Positions 20,904-31,219 of a stretch of 64,000 nucleotides of DNA are shown piece after piece. This DNA is from Taudactylus pleione (Eukaryota; Chordata; Amphibia; Anura; Myobatrachidae), in assembly GCA_031769625.1 (NCBI GenBank), contig JAUIMM010000484.1, positions 5,325,501-5,389,500 on the forward strand, read 5' to 3'. The notes beneath the pieces were generated by a model. It was given only the letters and a program-made list of their open reading frames with translations. It was not told the origin of the DNA and searched no databases. Numbering within the stretch: position 1 is the stretch's first letter; every line of letters starts with the position of its first letter. Position numbers and translations under genes: made by a program.

Positions 20904-23560
20904 TTATTTGCAGTTAATTTTGATGAACAGTATCTTTTCCAGATTTTGAGGAAGTAGCCTCCTACGCTGATCACTGACAAGGTTCTCGGCTGTGCTGAAA
21001 ACTCTTTATGAGTACAGACTGGAGGTTAGGCAGCTCAAGTAAAGCAAAGCCAGTTTGTGCAAGGGCTTACAAATTGCCTTTTTTTCCAGCCAGTAGTCAA
21101 ACAGACTGTCTGACATTCCTACTTGGATGCTATCATTAAAATAGTCCTCAACCAATCTTTGAATGGTGACTATATCATGGTAGTCATGGTAGATGTCTAA
21201 TTAACTGTAGGCAATTATTTTAGACCCAACCAAATGTCAAAACTTGACTCATCTGCATCACCAGTGGGTCTTTTGGAAAAGAGTGTTTACCTGGAAGCCG
21301 CACTTGCTGGAGAAACTGAAGGAGGAGCCATCGCTGCATCACATTCCACTTGAGCTGACAATTTGCTTACAAACAGATCTTTGCATCTCTTCAGATCTGT
21401 GTCCCTAGGGAAGAAAGACATAACATGTGCCTTAAACCTAGGTTTAAGTATGGTTGCCTACATATATTGATCTGTTTGGAATAGCCAGACAACCCTTGGA
21501 TCCTGGTGCAGCGAATAAAGGACTTGATCTACAAGTCTGACATACTCAGCAGAATCGCTTTGATTCAGCTTCTCCTTCAGTTTCACAAACTGCTTTTCAA
21601 ACAGTCTAATTTGGGGAATTACCTGACTCAGACTGGCAGTGTCTGAATTCACTTCACAGGTGACTACTTCATAGGGTTTCAGCATTTTGCACAACACAGA
21701 GTATACAACTGAGCTTGAGGTAGGTACATTCCCCCTCCTCTTCCTATGTCATACTTCATTGTGTAGCTGTGGATGGCTTTTTGCTGTTCCTCCATCTGTT
21801 GAATCATATAAAGGGTGGAGTTCCACCTTGTAACTACCTCTTGCTTCAGCTGGTGACAGGGCAAATTCAACATTTCTTGCAGGTGCTGCAATCTTCTAAA
21901 TGCACCTGCTGAATGGCGAATGTTGCAACAAACAAGTTGATGGTGTGAGCAAAACTTGAGATGTTTTGGAATTCTCCCAGCTGTAATGCTTTCACAATAA
22001 TGGTGGTGTTGTCAGAAATCACAAATCTTGAGGAGAGTCCAAGCGGGGTATGCCATTTTGCAATGACTTCCCTGAGTTTTTCTAAGAGGTTATCAGCAGT
22101 ATGCCTTTTAATTAAACCGGTGATACACAGAGTAGCCTGCCTTTGAATGAGCTACTGTTTATTAGATGCTGATGATGCTGTTGGTGGTGCTGAAGGCAAT
22201 ACACCCACCCAGGGGGCTGTTACAGTCATGTAACCTTGCATTTCTATTGAAGTGGAATCTAGTTGGGATTTGGTAGCGGGGACACAGGACCTCAATTAAC
22301 TGTCTAAAACCCACAGCACTAATGGCAGATATTGGACACACATCTACTACTACTAATACCAGCATAGATGTTAATGTATCAGTGATCCGCTGTGCAACTG
22401 GATGACTGCTGTCATACTTGCTCCCCCTTGCAAAGGATTGTTTAACAGTCAATTGTTTTTTTGAACTACTAATAGCAGTCTTCCTGGTCCCCTTCTGGGA
22501 TGAAGATCCACTCTCACCAGCAGCATCAAATTGGATGCAGGACTATTTCTGATCATGATTGAGGATATTGTTGATGAAGGTGTTGGTGGTGAAGATGCCA
22601 GGTGCTTGGATCTAGCAGAGAGAAGGGAGCTAACTGACGCTGGACTGCTTGTTGTTACTTTTTTAGCCAAAGTTTCTGAATTTTGCACACTTTTGATGGA
22701 TGCGCTGTAGATGATGTAACAGAGTGGAGGTTGCTATATGGTTAAGGTCCCTACCTCTACTTACTCTGGCATGACTATGGGTACAGATGGCATAACAATT
22801 GTTGTCCGGATTTGGGTAGAAATTATTCCACACATAAGAAGTGGATTATTTTATTTTATGCCCAGGCATGACAATGGGCTTTTACAAATCATGGGCAACA
22901 ACTTTTTCCACTGGGGTCTGATTTACACAAACAACATCCTCATCATCAGCATCCTCATCATCAACATCCTTATTAGTGTAATCTACACAAATATCCTCCT
23001 CATCCTGGTGCACTTCCACATAAGCATCCTCGATTTCTATGTTAGCATGTTGACTTGTGCTGCTCATCCCCACATTTGCAGAGGATGCACAAGTGGTGGA
23101 AGGAGTCTCCTCTTTGAGTACAGTTTTGGAAATGTCAGGCTCACACATGGTACCCGCTGATACACTCCTAAGGGATTTGTGACATTTCTGAGTGCACAGT
23201 TGGTTTCTGTGCCTTAACGATTTTCATTTTTTTGAAACATCTACAGGGAGAAGTTCTTACATCTTCATAAGAGGCAGAAACACCAGTCATAAATAAAGGC
23301 CAAGGCCTTAGCCTTTCCTTGCCACTTCGTGTAATGAAAGGCATATTGCCAATTTTATGTTTTCTGTAGCTAACTTTCCCTTTGATTTATATTTCTTTAC
23401 CACTGTAAAAGATTGCTTCTTTGATTTTATATGCCCTAACTTAAGCCCTGTATGCCCTTGGGCGTCAGCTTTAGTAGATGACGTAGTTGGACTAGTATCA
23501 TCATGACTGGTGGCACTGGCAGCAGCTCCAGCACTAGTACTGTATGTGGTTTCTGCTCTT
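20904..23560 (-). pseudogene. hAT-family transposase, broken
   Basis: Cut-and-paste transposase of the hAT superfamily, ZBED-like type. From the N-side: an acidic linker (about 22,880-23,150), a Ser/Thr-rich stretch, then the core start with FARGSKYDSSHPVAQRITD and GFRQLIEVLCPRYQIPTR (22,162-22,452). Next come the VVTRWNSTLYMIQQMEEQQK motif (near 21,800-21,835), a helical segment with SQVIPQIRLFEKQF (21,458-21,697), and the C-terminal dimerisation region with LALLYLSCLTSSLYS, a stop, then RVFSTAENLVSDQRRRLLPQ, ending at the TAA 20,904-20,906. The stop in the dimerisation region and the frame breaks between segments make it a pseudogene. A clear BED finger was not found. Confidence 0.85.
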
Positions 23561-23639
23561 CTCTCAACTGATTGATCTCCATATCAACAAACATGAGCAA
23601 AGTGGGGCACACCACACGTCAATTTGTACCAATTTTATG

Positions 23640-24560
23640 ACCTACAGTGTCACAAGATTTTTTATGAAACATATACTGCGCTACCACTTACAGTGTCACA
23701 AGATTTTCTATGAATAATATACTGCGCTACCACTTACAGTGTCACTATATTTTTGCTGAATAATAAATTGTGCTACCACTTACAGTGTCATTATATTTTT
23801 TTATGAATAATACACTGCACTACCACTTACAGTATCACCATTTTTTGTATGTATATTACACTGCGTTTACACCTACAGTGTCACAATATGTCTATGAATA
23901 TTACACTGTGCTACCACTTACAGTGTCACAATATTTTTTTATGTGTATTACACTTTGCTACCACTTACAGCTTCACAATATGTGTATGAATATTACACTG
24001 CATTTCAACTTACAGTGTCACAATATATTTTCTGAATAATACACTGAGCTACTACTTACAGTGTCACAATATTTTTTCTGAATAATACACTGCGCTACAA
24101 CTTACAGTGTCACAATATTTTTTTAATGTATATTACACTGCATTTCCACTTACAGAGTCACAATATTTTTTATGAATAATACACTGCGGTTCCAGTTACA
24201 GTGTCACAATATATTTTTTTATGTATTGTAATGTACTGTGTTCCACTTGCAGTGTCACAATACATATATGAATTTTACACTGTGCTACCGCTACAGTGTC
24301 ACAATACATGTATGAATACTACACTGCGTTTCCACTTACAGTGTCACCATTTTTTTTCATCTATATTACACTGCATTTTCACTTACAGTTACACAATGCG
24401 TGTATGAATATTACCCTGTGTTTCCACTTACAGTGTCACAATACGTGTATGAATATTACACTGTGCTACCACTTACAGTGTCACAATACGTGTATGAATA
24501 TTACACTGCATTTCCACTTACGGTGTCACTCTTAATACGTGTATGAATATTACACTGCGG
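23640..24560. repeat. 46-47-bp minisatellite inside the hAT element
   Basis: About twenty copies of a unit containing CACTTACAGTGTCACAATAT, a T-run, ATGAATAATACACTGCG and CTAC. Anchors fall at 23,686, 23,732, 23,779, 23,826, 23,873, 23,918 and so on to about 24,520, a spacing of 44-50 bp. It lies upstream of the transposase, in what would be its 5' region. Confidence 0.9.
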
Positions 24561-24639
24561 TCTGACCGCTGGGGTACAGCACAAAAAAATATATATTTTT
24601 TAAAATAATATTGTTAGCTTTTTTATTTTTACACTGTGC

Positions 24640-24835
24640 ACCCTTGGACAGACAGAGCAGTCCTAGACCAACACAGCAGCCCCTTTAGGGATGGATAGAG
24701 CACCCCTAGACTGACAGAGCACCCCTGAAGGACACAGCAGCCCCTGGACGGACACAGCAGCCCCTGAATGGACACAGCAGCCTCTGGATGGACAACAGAG
24801 CACCCATGGATGGACACAGCAGCTTCTGATAGTGT
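24640..24835. repeat. Short GGACACAGCAGCCCCTG tandem repeat
   Basis: Units of about 20-24 bp, such as GGACACAGCAGCCCCTGAAT, repeat about eight times. The end is followed by an inverted copy (TGTCCATCCAGGGGTGCTCT at 24,833-24,852) that can pair with the last units. Confidence 0.8.
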
Positions 24836-24859
24836 CCATCCAGGGGTGCTCTGTTGTCC

Positions 24860-25224
24860 GATAGAAGTGAACAATATGAACGATACCTATATCGTTTCAA
24901 CGATACATCATTCATATTGTCTAGTGTGTATGGTCCGAACAACCAATGATGTGCGCTCCTGCTAGTCATTAAAGATATCCCCAGTCGGCTGTACATGCAG
25001 CCTAATCTTGGGATATCGTGCCCCGCTCCACCCCCTCCAGTCATTCATCGCTGGTCAGCATTGGCAAGATTCCCCATACAGAGATAAGCAAACAATAGTA
25101 TTATTTTCAACAGTCATTGAAAAAAAAATATCTATAGAGGAACTTAAGGATAATAAGTAATTTAACATGAGTTATAACAGGTACATCAAGATTGTTATTC
25201 ACTATTTTCTTAAAAAAAAATATT
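24860..25224. other. Spacer with a possible MITE remnant
   Basis: Palindromic CGATACCTATATCG and TCTAGTGTGTATGGTCCGAA near 24,880-24,945 recall Harbinger-type MITE ends, but the second end was not found. The rest is AT-rich spacer. Confidence 0.35.
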
Positions 25225-25396
25225 CGGAAATATGTATCAATCCTTGGAGAGAGATAAAATGGAGAGAGATAAAGTACCAACCAATCAGCTCCTAACCGTC
25301 ACTTTACAGGAGTTTGAAAAATGACAGGAGCTGATTGGTTGTTACTTTATCTCTCTCCACTGTATCTCCCTGCAAGCTTTGATAAAACTCCCCCTA
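25225..25396. mobile_element. Fold-back MITE, relative of 461-635
   Basis: Contains GGAGAGAGATAAA, ACCAACCAATCAGCTCCTAA and, in the second arm, GGAGCTGATTGGTTG, TTTATCTCTCTCC and AGCTTTGATAAAACTCCCC. Arm order and motifs match the element at 461-635. A half-copy (CTCTCTGCAAGCTTTGATAA at about 25,815-25,840) lies a little further on. Confidence 0.7.
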
Positions 25397-25424
25397 AATC
25401 ATCGTCGTGTTTAATTTTTGGTAA

Positions 25425-25745
25425 AAATACCCTTGAGTGTTTTGGTTCGGTTTTGGTTTTGGCTAAAATCATGACTTGAACCTGTTTTTGTTCCTATAGT
25501 ATTAGTAACATCAATAATATTCATTTCCAGTAATTTCCAGTCAATATTGACCATTTCTGGTGTTGTGGACCTCACAGCACCAGAAATCACGATGGAGGGA
25601 CTTAAATGCGATCCAAAATATGCAAGATCCATTTATTTTTTTAGATCCAAGTTCTGAATTTGCGAGAAGACTGAGAACCGGGATTCTACTTGAAACCCCT
25701 AAGTTCGGTTGTGTTTGGTTTTCAGCAAATTCTAACAGCTAAACT
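25425..25745. mobile_element. hAT-derivative fragment
   Basis: Shares GTTTTGGTTTTGG, GTTCCTATAGTATTA, TTCATTTCCAG and TTGACCA in order with 26,090-26,335 of the hAT derivative. The right part has TTCGGTTGTGTTTGG and ends AAACTCTAG, similar to the hAT terminus. It is diverged and its left end is not defined. Confidence 0.6.
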
Positions 25746-26073
25746 CTAGTATAAACCTTTTATTCATCATCCTGACATACTGTATTTCTCACATTGCTTG
25801 TTAATATACAAACAATCTCTCTGCAAGCTTTGATAAATCTCCCTCACATTGATGTATGCTAACTAAACATATTCAAACTGATCCAAGGGGTGGCGATAGA
25901 ACGTAGCCCCTCTTCCAGTATAGCCAGATACTTTTTCCTAAAGGATCAATATATTTTCCAATAAGTATTGTTTTAGCTCTGAGGCCGGGTACACATCTAA
26001 ACTACAAGTAATCTTGCCGATGGTCGGGGCAAATTCCTTTCGCCCCTGACCATACAAAATTGCCCGTACATAC

Positions 26074-27593
26074 TAGAGAAGTGCTCCGACCCCCCTGTTT
26101 TGGTTTTGGGTTTGGTTTTGGATCTGTATCTCCTCTGGTTTTGGCTCTGGATTGGTTTTGACAAAACCGCCCTTGCGTGTTTTGTTTTTTGGCTTTGGTT
26201 TTGGATCTGTTTTTAACAAAAGAAAAATGATAAAAAACAGCTAAAATCACATAATTTGGGCCTGTTGTTGTTCCTACAGTATTATTAACCTCAATAACAT
26301 TTATTTCCAGTCATTTACAAACAATTTTGACCACCTCACAATATTGATTTTTTTCATCTAGCTGGCTGACTAAGCTAAGCGACAGCATTAGGTGGCACTA
26401 ACATGTGGCAGTTCAGCTTCCAAGTTCCAAAATGGATACAGTGTGTTATACAGTGTGGGTTGGATATACCAATAGTGCACTTACTGTGACAGCAGTGTCG
26501 GCATTGAGGGGTGCTGCCGATTTCCTCAATGCAAAAGTGCCAGTGGTGTCCTCAATGTGTTGGCAGTGTGGCGGTGTTGGCAGAGTGGGTGTCCTGGCAG
26601 TGTCCTGAGTGCATAGTGTTGGCAGAGCGGGGGTGTCAGCGGTGTCCTCAGTGGAGTACTGACAATGTCGGCTGTGCGGGATGTCTGCCCTCGGTTTGGG
26701 AGTTGCGGCAGTGCGGGGTCGCTGACGGCGTCCTTAATATGTGGTGCAGTAGTGCAAGGGTGCTGGCAGTGTCCTTAGTGCAGGGTACCGGTGGTGTTGG
26801 CAAAGCAGGGGTGCCAGCAGTATCCTCATTGTATGTGTGCTGACAGTGTGTCCTCAGTGTGGGAGTGCCGGCAGTGTCGGCAGTGTGGGGTTGCTGATGG
26901 TCGTGGGGAGTGCGGAGGCGCTGGCAGTGTCCTCAGTACAGGGTGTCGGCAAAGCGGGGGTGCCAGCAGTGTCCTCAGTGCAAATGTACTGACAGTGTCG
27001 GCAGTGCAGGGGTGCCAGTGGTGTCCTCAGTGTGGGAGTGCCAGCAGTGTTGGTAGTGTGGGGTTGCTGATGGTGTCCTCAGTACATGGGGCAGCAGTGC
27101 AGGGGTGCTGGCAGTGTCCTCAGTGCAGGGTGCTGCTGGTGTTGGCAGAGCAAGGTGCCAGCGTGACCTCAGTGTGGGGGTCATGATGGTGTCGGCACAT
27201 GGGTGCCAGTGGTGTCCTCAATGCAGGTGCCAGCAGTGTTGGCAGTGGGGGTGTCAGCAGCGGGGGATGCTGCCAGTGGGGGTCGGCAGCAGGGGGTGTC
27301 TGCGGTGTTGGCAGCGGGGGATGGGCTGGCAGAATCTTCCCTACTTCCTCCTGTACCCATATTCAATGGGCTTAACACTGATTGGCTGAGAGTTGTGACA
27401 GATGGCTCTCTCAGCCAATAAGCATTAAGCCCGCTCAATGCAAAACCTTGCGATCCGATAGCGGGATCGTGAGGACTCACCTCGGAGAGGGATCCAGGGA
27501 AGACAGGGAGATCTGAGCTATGGCTCGGAGCACCCTGGATCCCCAAAATTTGGGTGGGTCTGGTTCTCTGAGAACCGGACCCGTTCATCTCTA
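26074..27593. mobile_element. Non-autonomous hAT transposon nested in a MITE
   Basis: Starts TAGAGAAGTGCTCC and ends, on the opposite strand, TAGAGATGAACGGG. It is flanked by a perfect 8-bp duplication GTACATAC (26,066-26,073 and 27,594-27,601), the diagnostic hAT target size. The left interior has repeated GGTTTTGG/GGATCT motifs shared with other hAT fragments in the window. The middle is a G/C-rich minisatellite. No transposase remains. The element near 20,565 has similar termini and may belong to the same lineage. Confidence 0.9.
26470..27330. repeat. GC-rich minisatellite inside the hAT element
   Basis: Irregular array of GTGTCCTCAGTG, GTGCCAGCAGTG, GTTGGCAGTG and GGGGTGCTGGCAGTG blocks in varying order. 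No fixed period holds across the array. Open frames rich in Gln, Cys and Ser on both strands result from the repeat. Confidence 0.85.
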
Positions 27594-27831
27594 GTACATA
27601 CTACGTGACTTAATGAAGTTGGAATGATACCTCATTCCATCCATTATTAAACTGCACAGACCCTCATAAATTGTCATCTCATTGGCTGTGCAGCATGGCC
27701 AACCAGAAGATTTTGTATCTGACCCGCAATTGTGGGTACACAATAAACGATCTTAACAATTTTTCTTTCCAAAATATCAGTGTAGTGTGTACCCAGCCTA
27801 TGAGTATGGTGGGCAACATTCCAATCACTAA

Positions 27832-28255
27832 TACCCCTTTTACACCAGATCTAAACCCTGGGTTATTGCAGGGTTTACCTGGGTAACATCTCGGTGTAAA
27901 AGGGGACAGGGTTGGATGATTCCCGGGTTGAGTGACTCAGCAATCCAACCCAGGAAACTTGCAGGGTTTAACACGGGAATGACCAGTGAAACCATGCAGT
28001 GTAAATGGCGCGATCCGGGTCACGATGACCTGGAGCGCGCCGCATGCCAGCTTCAGTGGCGCTTGGAGATGACGTCATCTCCAAGCGTCCACTTCCATGC
28101 CGGAATAGCCGGGTCACTGCAGACCCGGCTCCAGTGTGAACGGCGCCAACTCGGGAATATCCTGTGTCGGCGTCAGCTAAATTCCGGGTCTGATCAGTTT
28201 TGGAACCCTGTTCCAACCTCCGGGTCAGACCTGAAATTTAGGTATAAAAGTGGTA
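27832..28255. mobile_element. MITE with ends TACCCCTTTTACACC
   Basis: 424 bp with terminal inverted repeats TACCCCTTTTACACC and (from the right) TACCACTTTTATACC, flanked by a perfect TAA duplication (27,829-27,831 and 28,256-28,258). A 3-bp target suggests a Harbinger-type MITE. The interior is G/C-rich with several nested inverted repeats such as GGGTAACATCTCGG and a perfect palindrome at 28,060-28,087. Confidence 0.8.
28060..28087. promoter_or_regulatory. 28-bp perfect palindrome centred on TGACGTCA
   Basis: CGCTTGGAGATGAC is followed directly by its exact reverse complement. The centre is TGACGTCA, the full consensus cAMP-response element bound by CREB/ATF factors. It lies in the middle of a MITE, so a regulatory role is only a possibility. 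Confidence 0.4.
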
Positions 28256-28461
28256 TAAGAAATCCAGCATCGTTCCTTCTGGGGCTGCCCATACAAAGAT
28301 TAGACAAACAGATAAGTTGACAACCCAGATCATTTAGATGCCTTATTGTGTAGCCTATATGGAACTATTTTAACAAGTCCGCCTGCTCTGGTTCTCCCTC
28401 TCTACAGCTGTCAGAACTTTTATTTTAAACACACATACTTTATAATGCATGCAATTGTTTC

Positions 28462-28506
28462 GAAGAAGAAGAAGAAGAAGAAGAAGAAGAAGAAGAAGAA
28501 GAAGAA
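28462..28506. repeat. (GAA)n microsatellite
   Basis: About fifteen GAA triplets in a row, the last interrupted by AAA. It produces a poly-Lys open frame on the plus strand that is not a gene. Confidence 0.95.
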
Positions 28507-28509
28507 AAA

Positions 28510-29185
28510 GGTTAAAATAGAGACTTCAGTGAACTCGTAAATGACGTAGAAAACTATAATATTCATACAGTATATGCTTAGATATTATGCAGAGATATCT
28601 TGATTGCCTTGCCAATGTGTTATATTATCACAAAATATGTGCCTGATCACAAGTGAGTCTTAGGCATCCTATTTAGCAAATAAATAAATAAATCACAAAT
28701 GGATATATTTATATATAACATATATCATATGATTGTTCATCTGCTTAATGATAAGGAAGTGTAGAAACGAGGACTGTACATGTATTTGGATGTCAGCCTA
28801 GTGCTGAACACAAGCTGAATGTTCTTTATGAATAAAGAAGCCTATATTTGGGACATCTGACTTTCATTGATTGACTGATTGATAGCCACCACAGTACAAT
28901 GCATCTACTGAACATTTCACCTGTGTAAAGAAATCCCTAGAACCTGCTGTACATGTATAATCCTCTCTGCAGCTTGAGCCTGCAGACTCTTTGAAGGCCT
29001 GTCAGCTTTTCCATTAAAGGGTCATGGCAAACTGCTCTTTGCCACAATATACTGTATATAGATGTGATTGCATTTGCCATATTTACAATTCTGAGTGATA
29101 GAGTAGGACTGGGGAAGACTTTGCTGCAGTTCATCAGCCTAAGAAGTATTGCAACATTTGGAACAAACATTACCTGTTTTTATAT
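28510..29185. other. AT-rich unique spacer
   Basis: Contains a short AAATAAATAAATAAA run near 28,678. No gene or transposon end recognised. Confidence 0.45.
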
Positions 29186-29188
29186 AAG

Positions 29189-29370
29189 CAGTGGTTCTCA
29201 AACTCGGTGCTCAGGACCCCAAGCAGTTCACATTTTCCAAGTCTCCTAGCAGGTGCACAGGAGTATTCATTACTCACTGACACATTTTAAAAGATCCACA
29301 ACTAATTATCTCACTTATGATTCTGTGAAAAACGTGCATTGTTTGAGGTCCTGAGTTTGAGAACCTACTG
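29189..29370. mobile_element. MITE with ends CAGTGGTTCTCAAACTC
   Basis: 182 bp fold-back sequence. The left arm is CAGTGGTTCTCAAACTCGGT followed by CTCAGGACCCC; the right arm reads GAGGTCCTGAGTTTGAGAAC followed by CTACTG. The flanks (TATATAAG and TATGATAT) are similar but not identical, so the target size is unclear. The terminal CAGTGG fits hAT-type ends. Confidence 0.75.
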
Positions 29371-29814
29371 TATGATATAAAGTACTGATTAGTGTCTGCA
29401 TACAGTAAATGGTGAGTGCAGAGCTCCCATTAATTTTTGTTTAAACAATGTGGTCACATACCACATTCACCCCAGATATAGCAAGGGTTAAAGTGGTCCG
29501 GAATGGGGCGGAACTGCGTTCCGTCACTTCTATTTGCAGAGGGAACTAGTTCCACCTCCTCCTACCCACCTTAGTCCAGCGCTGCAGGAAGGGCTCCTTT
29601 GCCGGGTGCCCGCTGAGATTTTATTACCAGCAGACAACCGGCTCCCTCCACGCAGCGCCAGCCGGAGGCTGGAGCTCACTCTTGTGCTCTGGCTTCCGGC
29701 TCCGCTTCCCCCAGGGGTACTTGGAGAAGCCAGGTGGACCAGAGGCACGCAGGAGCGGGGCTTAAGGTAAGTATTGTTTTTTGGGGGGTTTTGTGTGTAA
29801 GCGGCTTCACTATA

Positions 29815-30640
29815 GGGGGAATATCTTCTGGGAGCATTACTACAGGGGTCACTACTATAGGGGCATTACTACTGGGGGCATTACTACAAGGGGCACCACT
29901 CCTGGGGGCACTGCATAAGAGGCACCACTCCTGGGGGCACTGCATAAGGGGCACTACCACTACTGTGGGCTCTGTGCAAAGGGCACCATTACTGGGGGCA
30001 CTGAATAAGGAGCACCACTGCTGGGGTAATTGCATAAGGGGCACCACTATGGGGGGCACCGCTATTGGGAGCATTGAATAAGGGGCACTATTACTGTGGG
30101 CACTGCATAAGGGGCACTACCACTACTGGGGGCACTACATAAGGGGAACCACTACTGAAGGCCCTGCATAAGGGGCACTACCACTATTGGAGCCACTGCA
30201 TATGAGGCACTACCACTACTGGGGGCACTGCATAAGTCCTACCATCTAACATGACCCATTCCATTAGGTACAAAACACTCTGCCCCTGGACTTCCCACCT
30301 AATTTATGATTGTAGTCACCTGTGTTGAACTAGGTAATTGATGAGACAAGTGTTTCACCACAGGAGGCTGCAATCATAAATTAAGAGGGAAGCCCAGGAG
30401 CAGAGCTTTTTGTACCTAATGGAATAGGTCATGTTGGAGGGTCCGCATAAGGGGCACAACTACTGGGGGCACTGCATCAGGGGCACCATTACAATGGGCA
30501 TTGCATTTGCATAAGGGGCATTACTGCTGTGGGCATTGTCTAAGAGGCACTACTACTGTGGGCATTGTGTATAAGGGACACAAATGTGGACATTGTGTAA
30601 AAGGGGCACTGCTGTGTGTCATAGATAAATAAGGGACACT
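29815..30640. repeat. GGGGCACTGCATAAGGGGCAC minisatellite
   Basis: Irregular array of blocks such as ATTACTACTGGGGGCA, GGGGCACCACT and GCACTGCATAAGGGGCAC, broken by the nested element at 30,237-30,444. A similar GGGGCAC/CTGCAT vocabulary appears in the separate element at 31,380-31,830. Confidence 0.85.
30237..30444. mobile_element. Nested fold-back MITE
   Basis: Long inverted repeats: left arm with AACATGACCCATTCCATTAG, GTACAAAA and TAATTTATGATTG; right arm with CAATCATAAATTA, TTTTTGTACCTAATGGAATA and GGTCATGTTGG. Arms are about 75 bp. Flanking GCATAAG occurs on both sides (30,230-30,236 and 30,445-30,451) and may be a target duplication, although the same string is part of the host minisatellite. 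Confidence 0.85.
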
Positions 30641-30969
30641 ACTATGTGGTGTAATGTGAATCAGGAGTGAATCAAGATTGTGCTACTGTGTGGTGTAATT
30701 TGAATTGGGAATACTATCTGGGGCCACACCCCTTTCTTTTGAGACCACGCCCTATTTTATTATTAGTTACTTTCGTTTTTTTAAACCCTGCCAAAAGGGG
30801 GGGGGGGGGGGAGGGTTTGGTGGAGTTCCACCACTTCTCTAGGACAACTTTAAGCACTGGATATAGTATTGGAGAGTGCAGTGGATCAATACTATTTGCT
30901 TGATGAATGTTTTTTAGTTAATAGTTTTGTTGTTACTTTTTATCATGCACTGCATTGTTAGCTTGTTTA

Positions 30970-31062
30970 ATCTAACTTGTGTCAGGCTCTTCCCTAGGTG
31001 TATAATAGTTGATATGCTTGTGTCAGGCACTTCCCTAGGTGTATAATCGTTGATAAGCCAAG
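30970..31062. repeat. Short tandem duplication
   Basis: TTGTGTCAGGC(T/A)CTTCCCTAG followed by GTGTATAAT(A/C)GTTGATA occurs twice, about 42 bp apart (30,977 and 31,019). Confidence 0.85.
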
Positions 31063-31219
31063 TTGGAGCACAGTCAGGGGGGCTTGGCATGGCATAGAGG
31101 GTGATACGGGGGGCATGGTGCAACATAGGGGGTAGTGTGTGAGGCATGGTGATGCGATCGTGTCATTGAGGCAATGCCCCCGCTCTACCATGCAGACATT
31201 ACCTGCATTGTAAAGTGGA

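Larger units (their letters stand above)
20565..24615 (-). mobile_element. Degenerate hAT transposon
   Basis: The left end reads TAGGGATGTGCAGGCTCGG, resembling the TAGAGATGAACGGGTCCGG end of the hAT derivative at 26,074-27,593. The preceding 8 bases (CTTATGTT, 20,557-20,564) would be one side of the target duplication, but I could not find the partner. The minus-strand transposase remnant occupies 20,904 to about 23,560, with a 46-bp minisatellite upstream of it. The right limit is an estimate: recognisable hAT sequence fades at about 24,560-24,615. Confidence 0.65.
25983..27798. mobile_element. MITE with ends GGCCGGGTACACA, split by a hAT insertion
   Basis: The left part (25,983-26,073) starts GGCCGGGTACACATCT. 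The right part (27,594-27,798) ends TGTGTACCCAGCC, the inverted form. The parts are separated by the insertion at 26,074-27,593. Without it and the duplicated 8 bases the element would be about 290 bp. A clear target duplication for this outer element was not seen. Confidence 0.7.
29492..30849. mobile_element. TTAA-flanked transposon, Kolobok-like
   Basis: A TTAA tetranucleotide lies on both sides (29,488-29,491 and 30,850-30,853). Ends AGTGGTCCGGAATGGGGCGG and, from the right, AGTTGTCCTAGAGAAGTGGT are inverted repeats that continue into GGAACT. TTAA targets occur in Kolobok and piggyBac; the ends lack the CCC start usual for piggyBac, so Kolobok-like is favoured. The interior is mostly a minisatellite, and a second fold-back element is nested at 30,237-30,444. 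A G-run of about 15 lies near 30,797-30,812. No transposase is present. Confidence 0.7.

Noticed and set aside
22738..23160. 140-codon plus-strand open frame with hydrophobic repeats
   Set aside because: It is antisense to the acidic linker of the minus-strand hAT transposase remnant.
23640..24560. Regular 46-47-bp repeats that could suggest a CRISPR array
   Set aside because: No constant repeat with unique spacers. The whole unit is repeated with drift, in a eukaryotic hAT element.
28462..28506. Poly-Lys open frame
   Set aside because: Simple translation of a GAA microsatellite.
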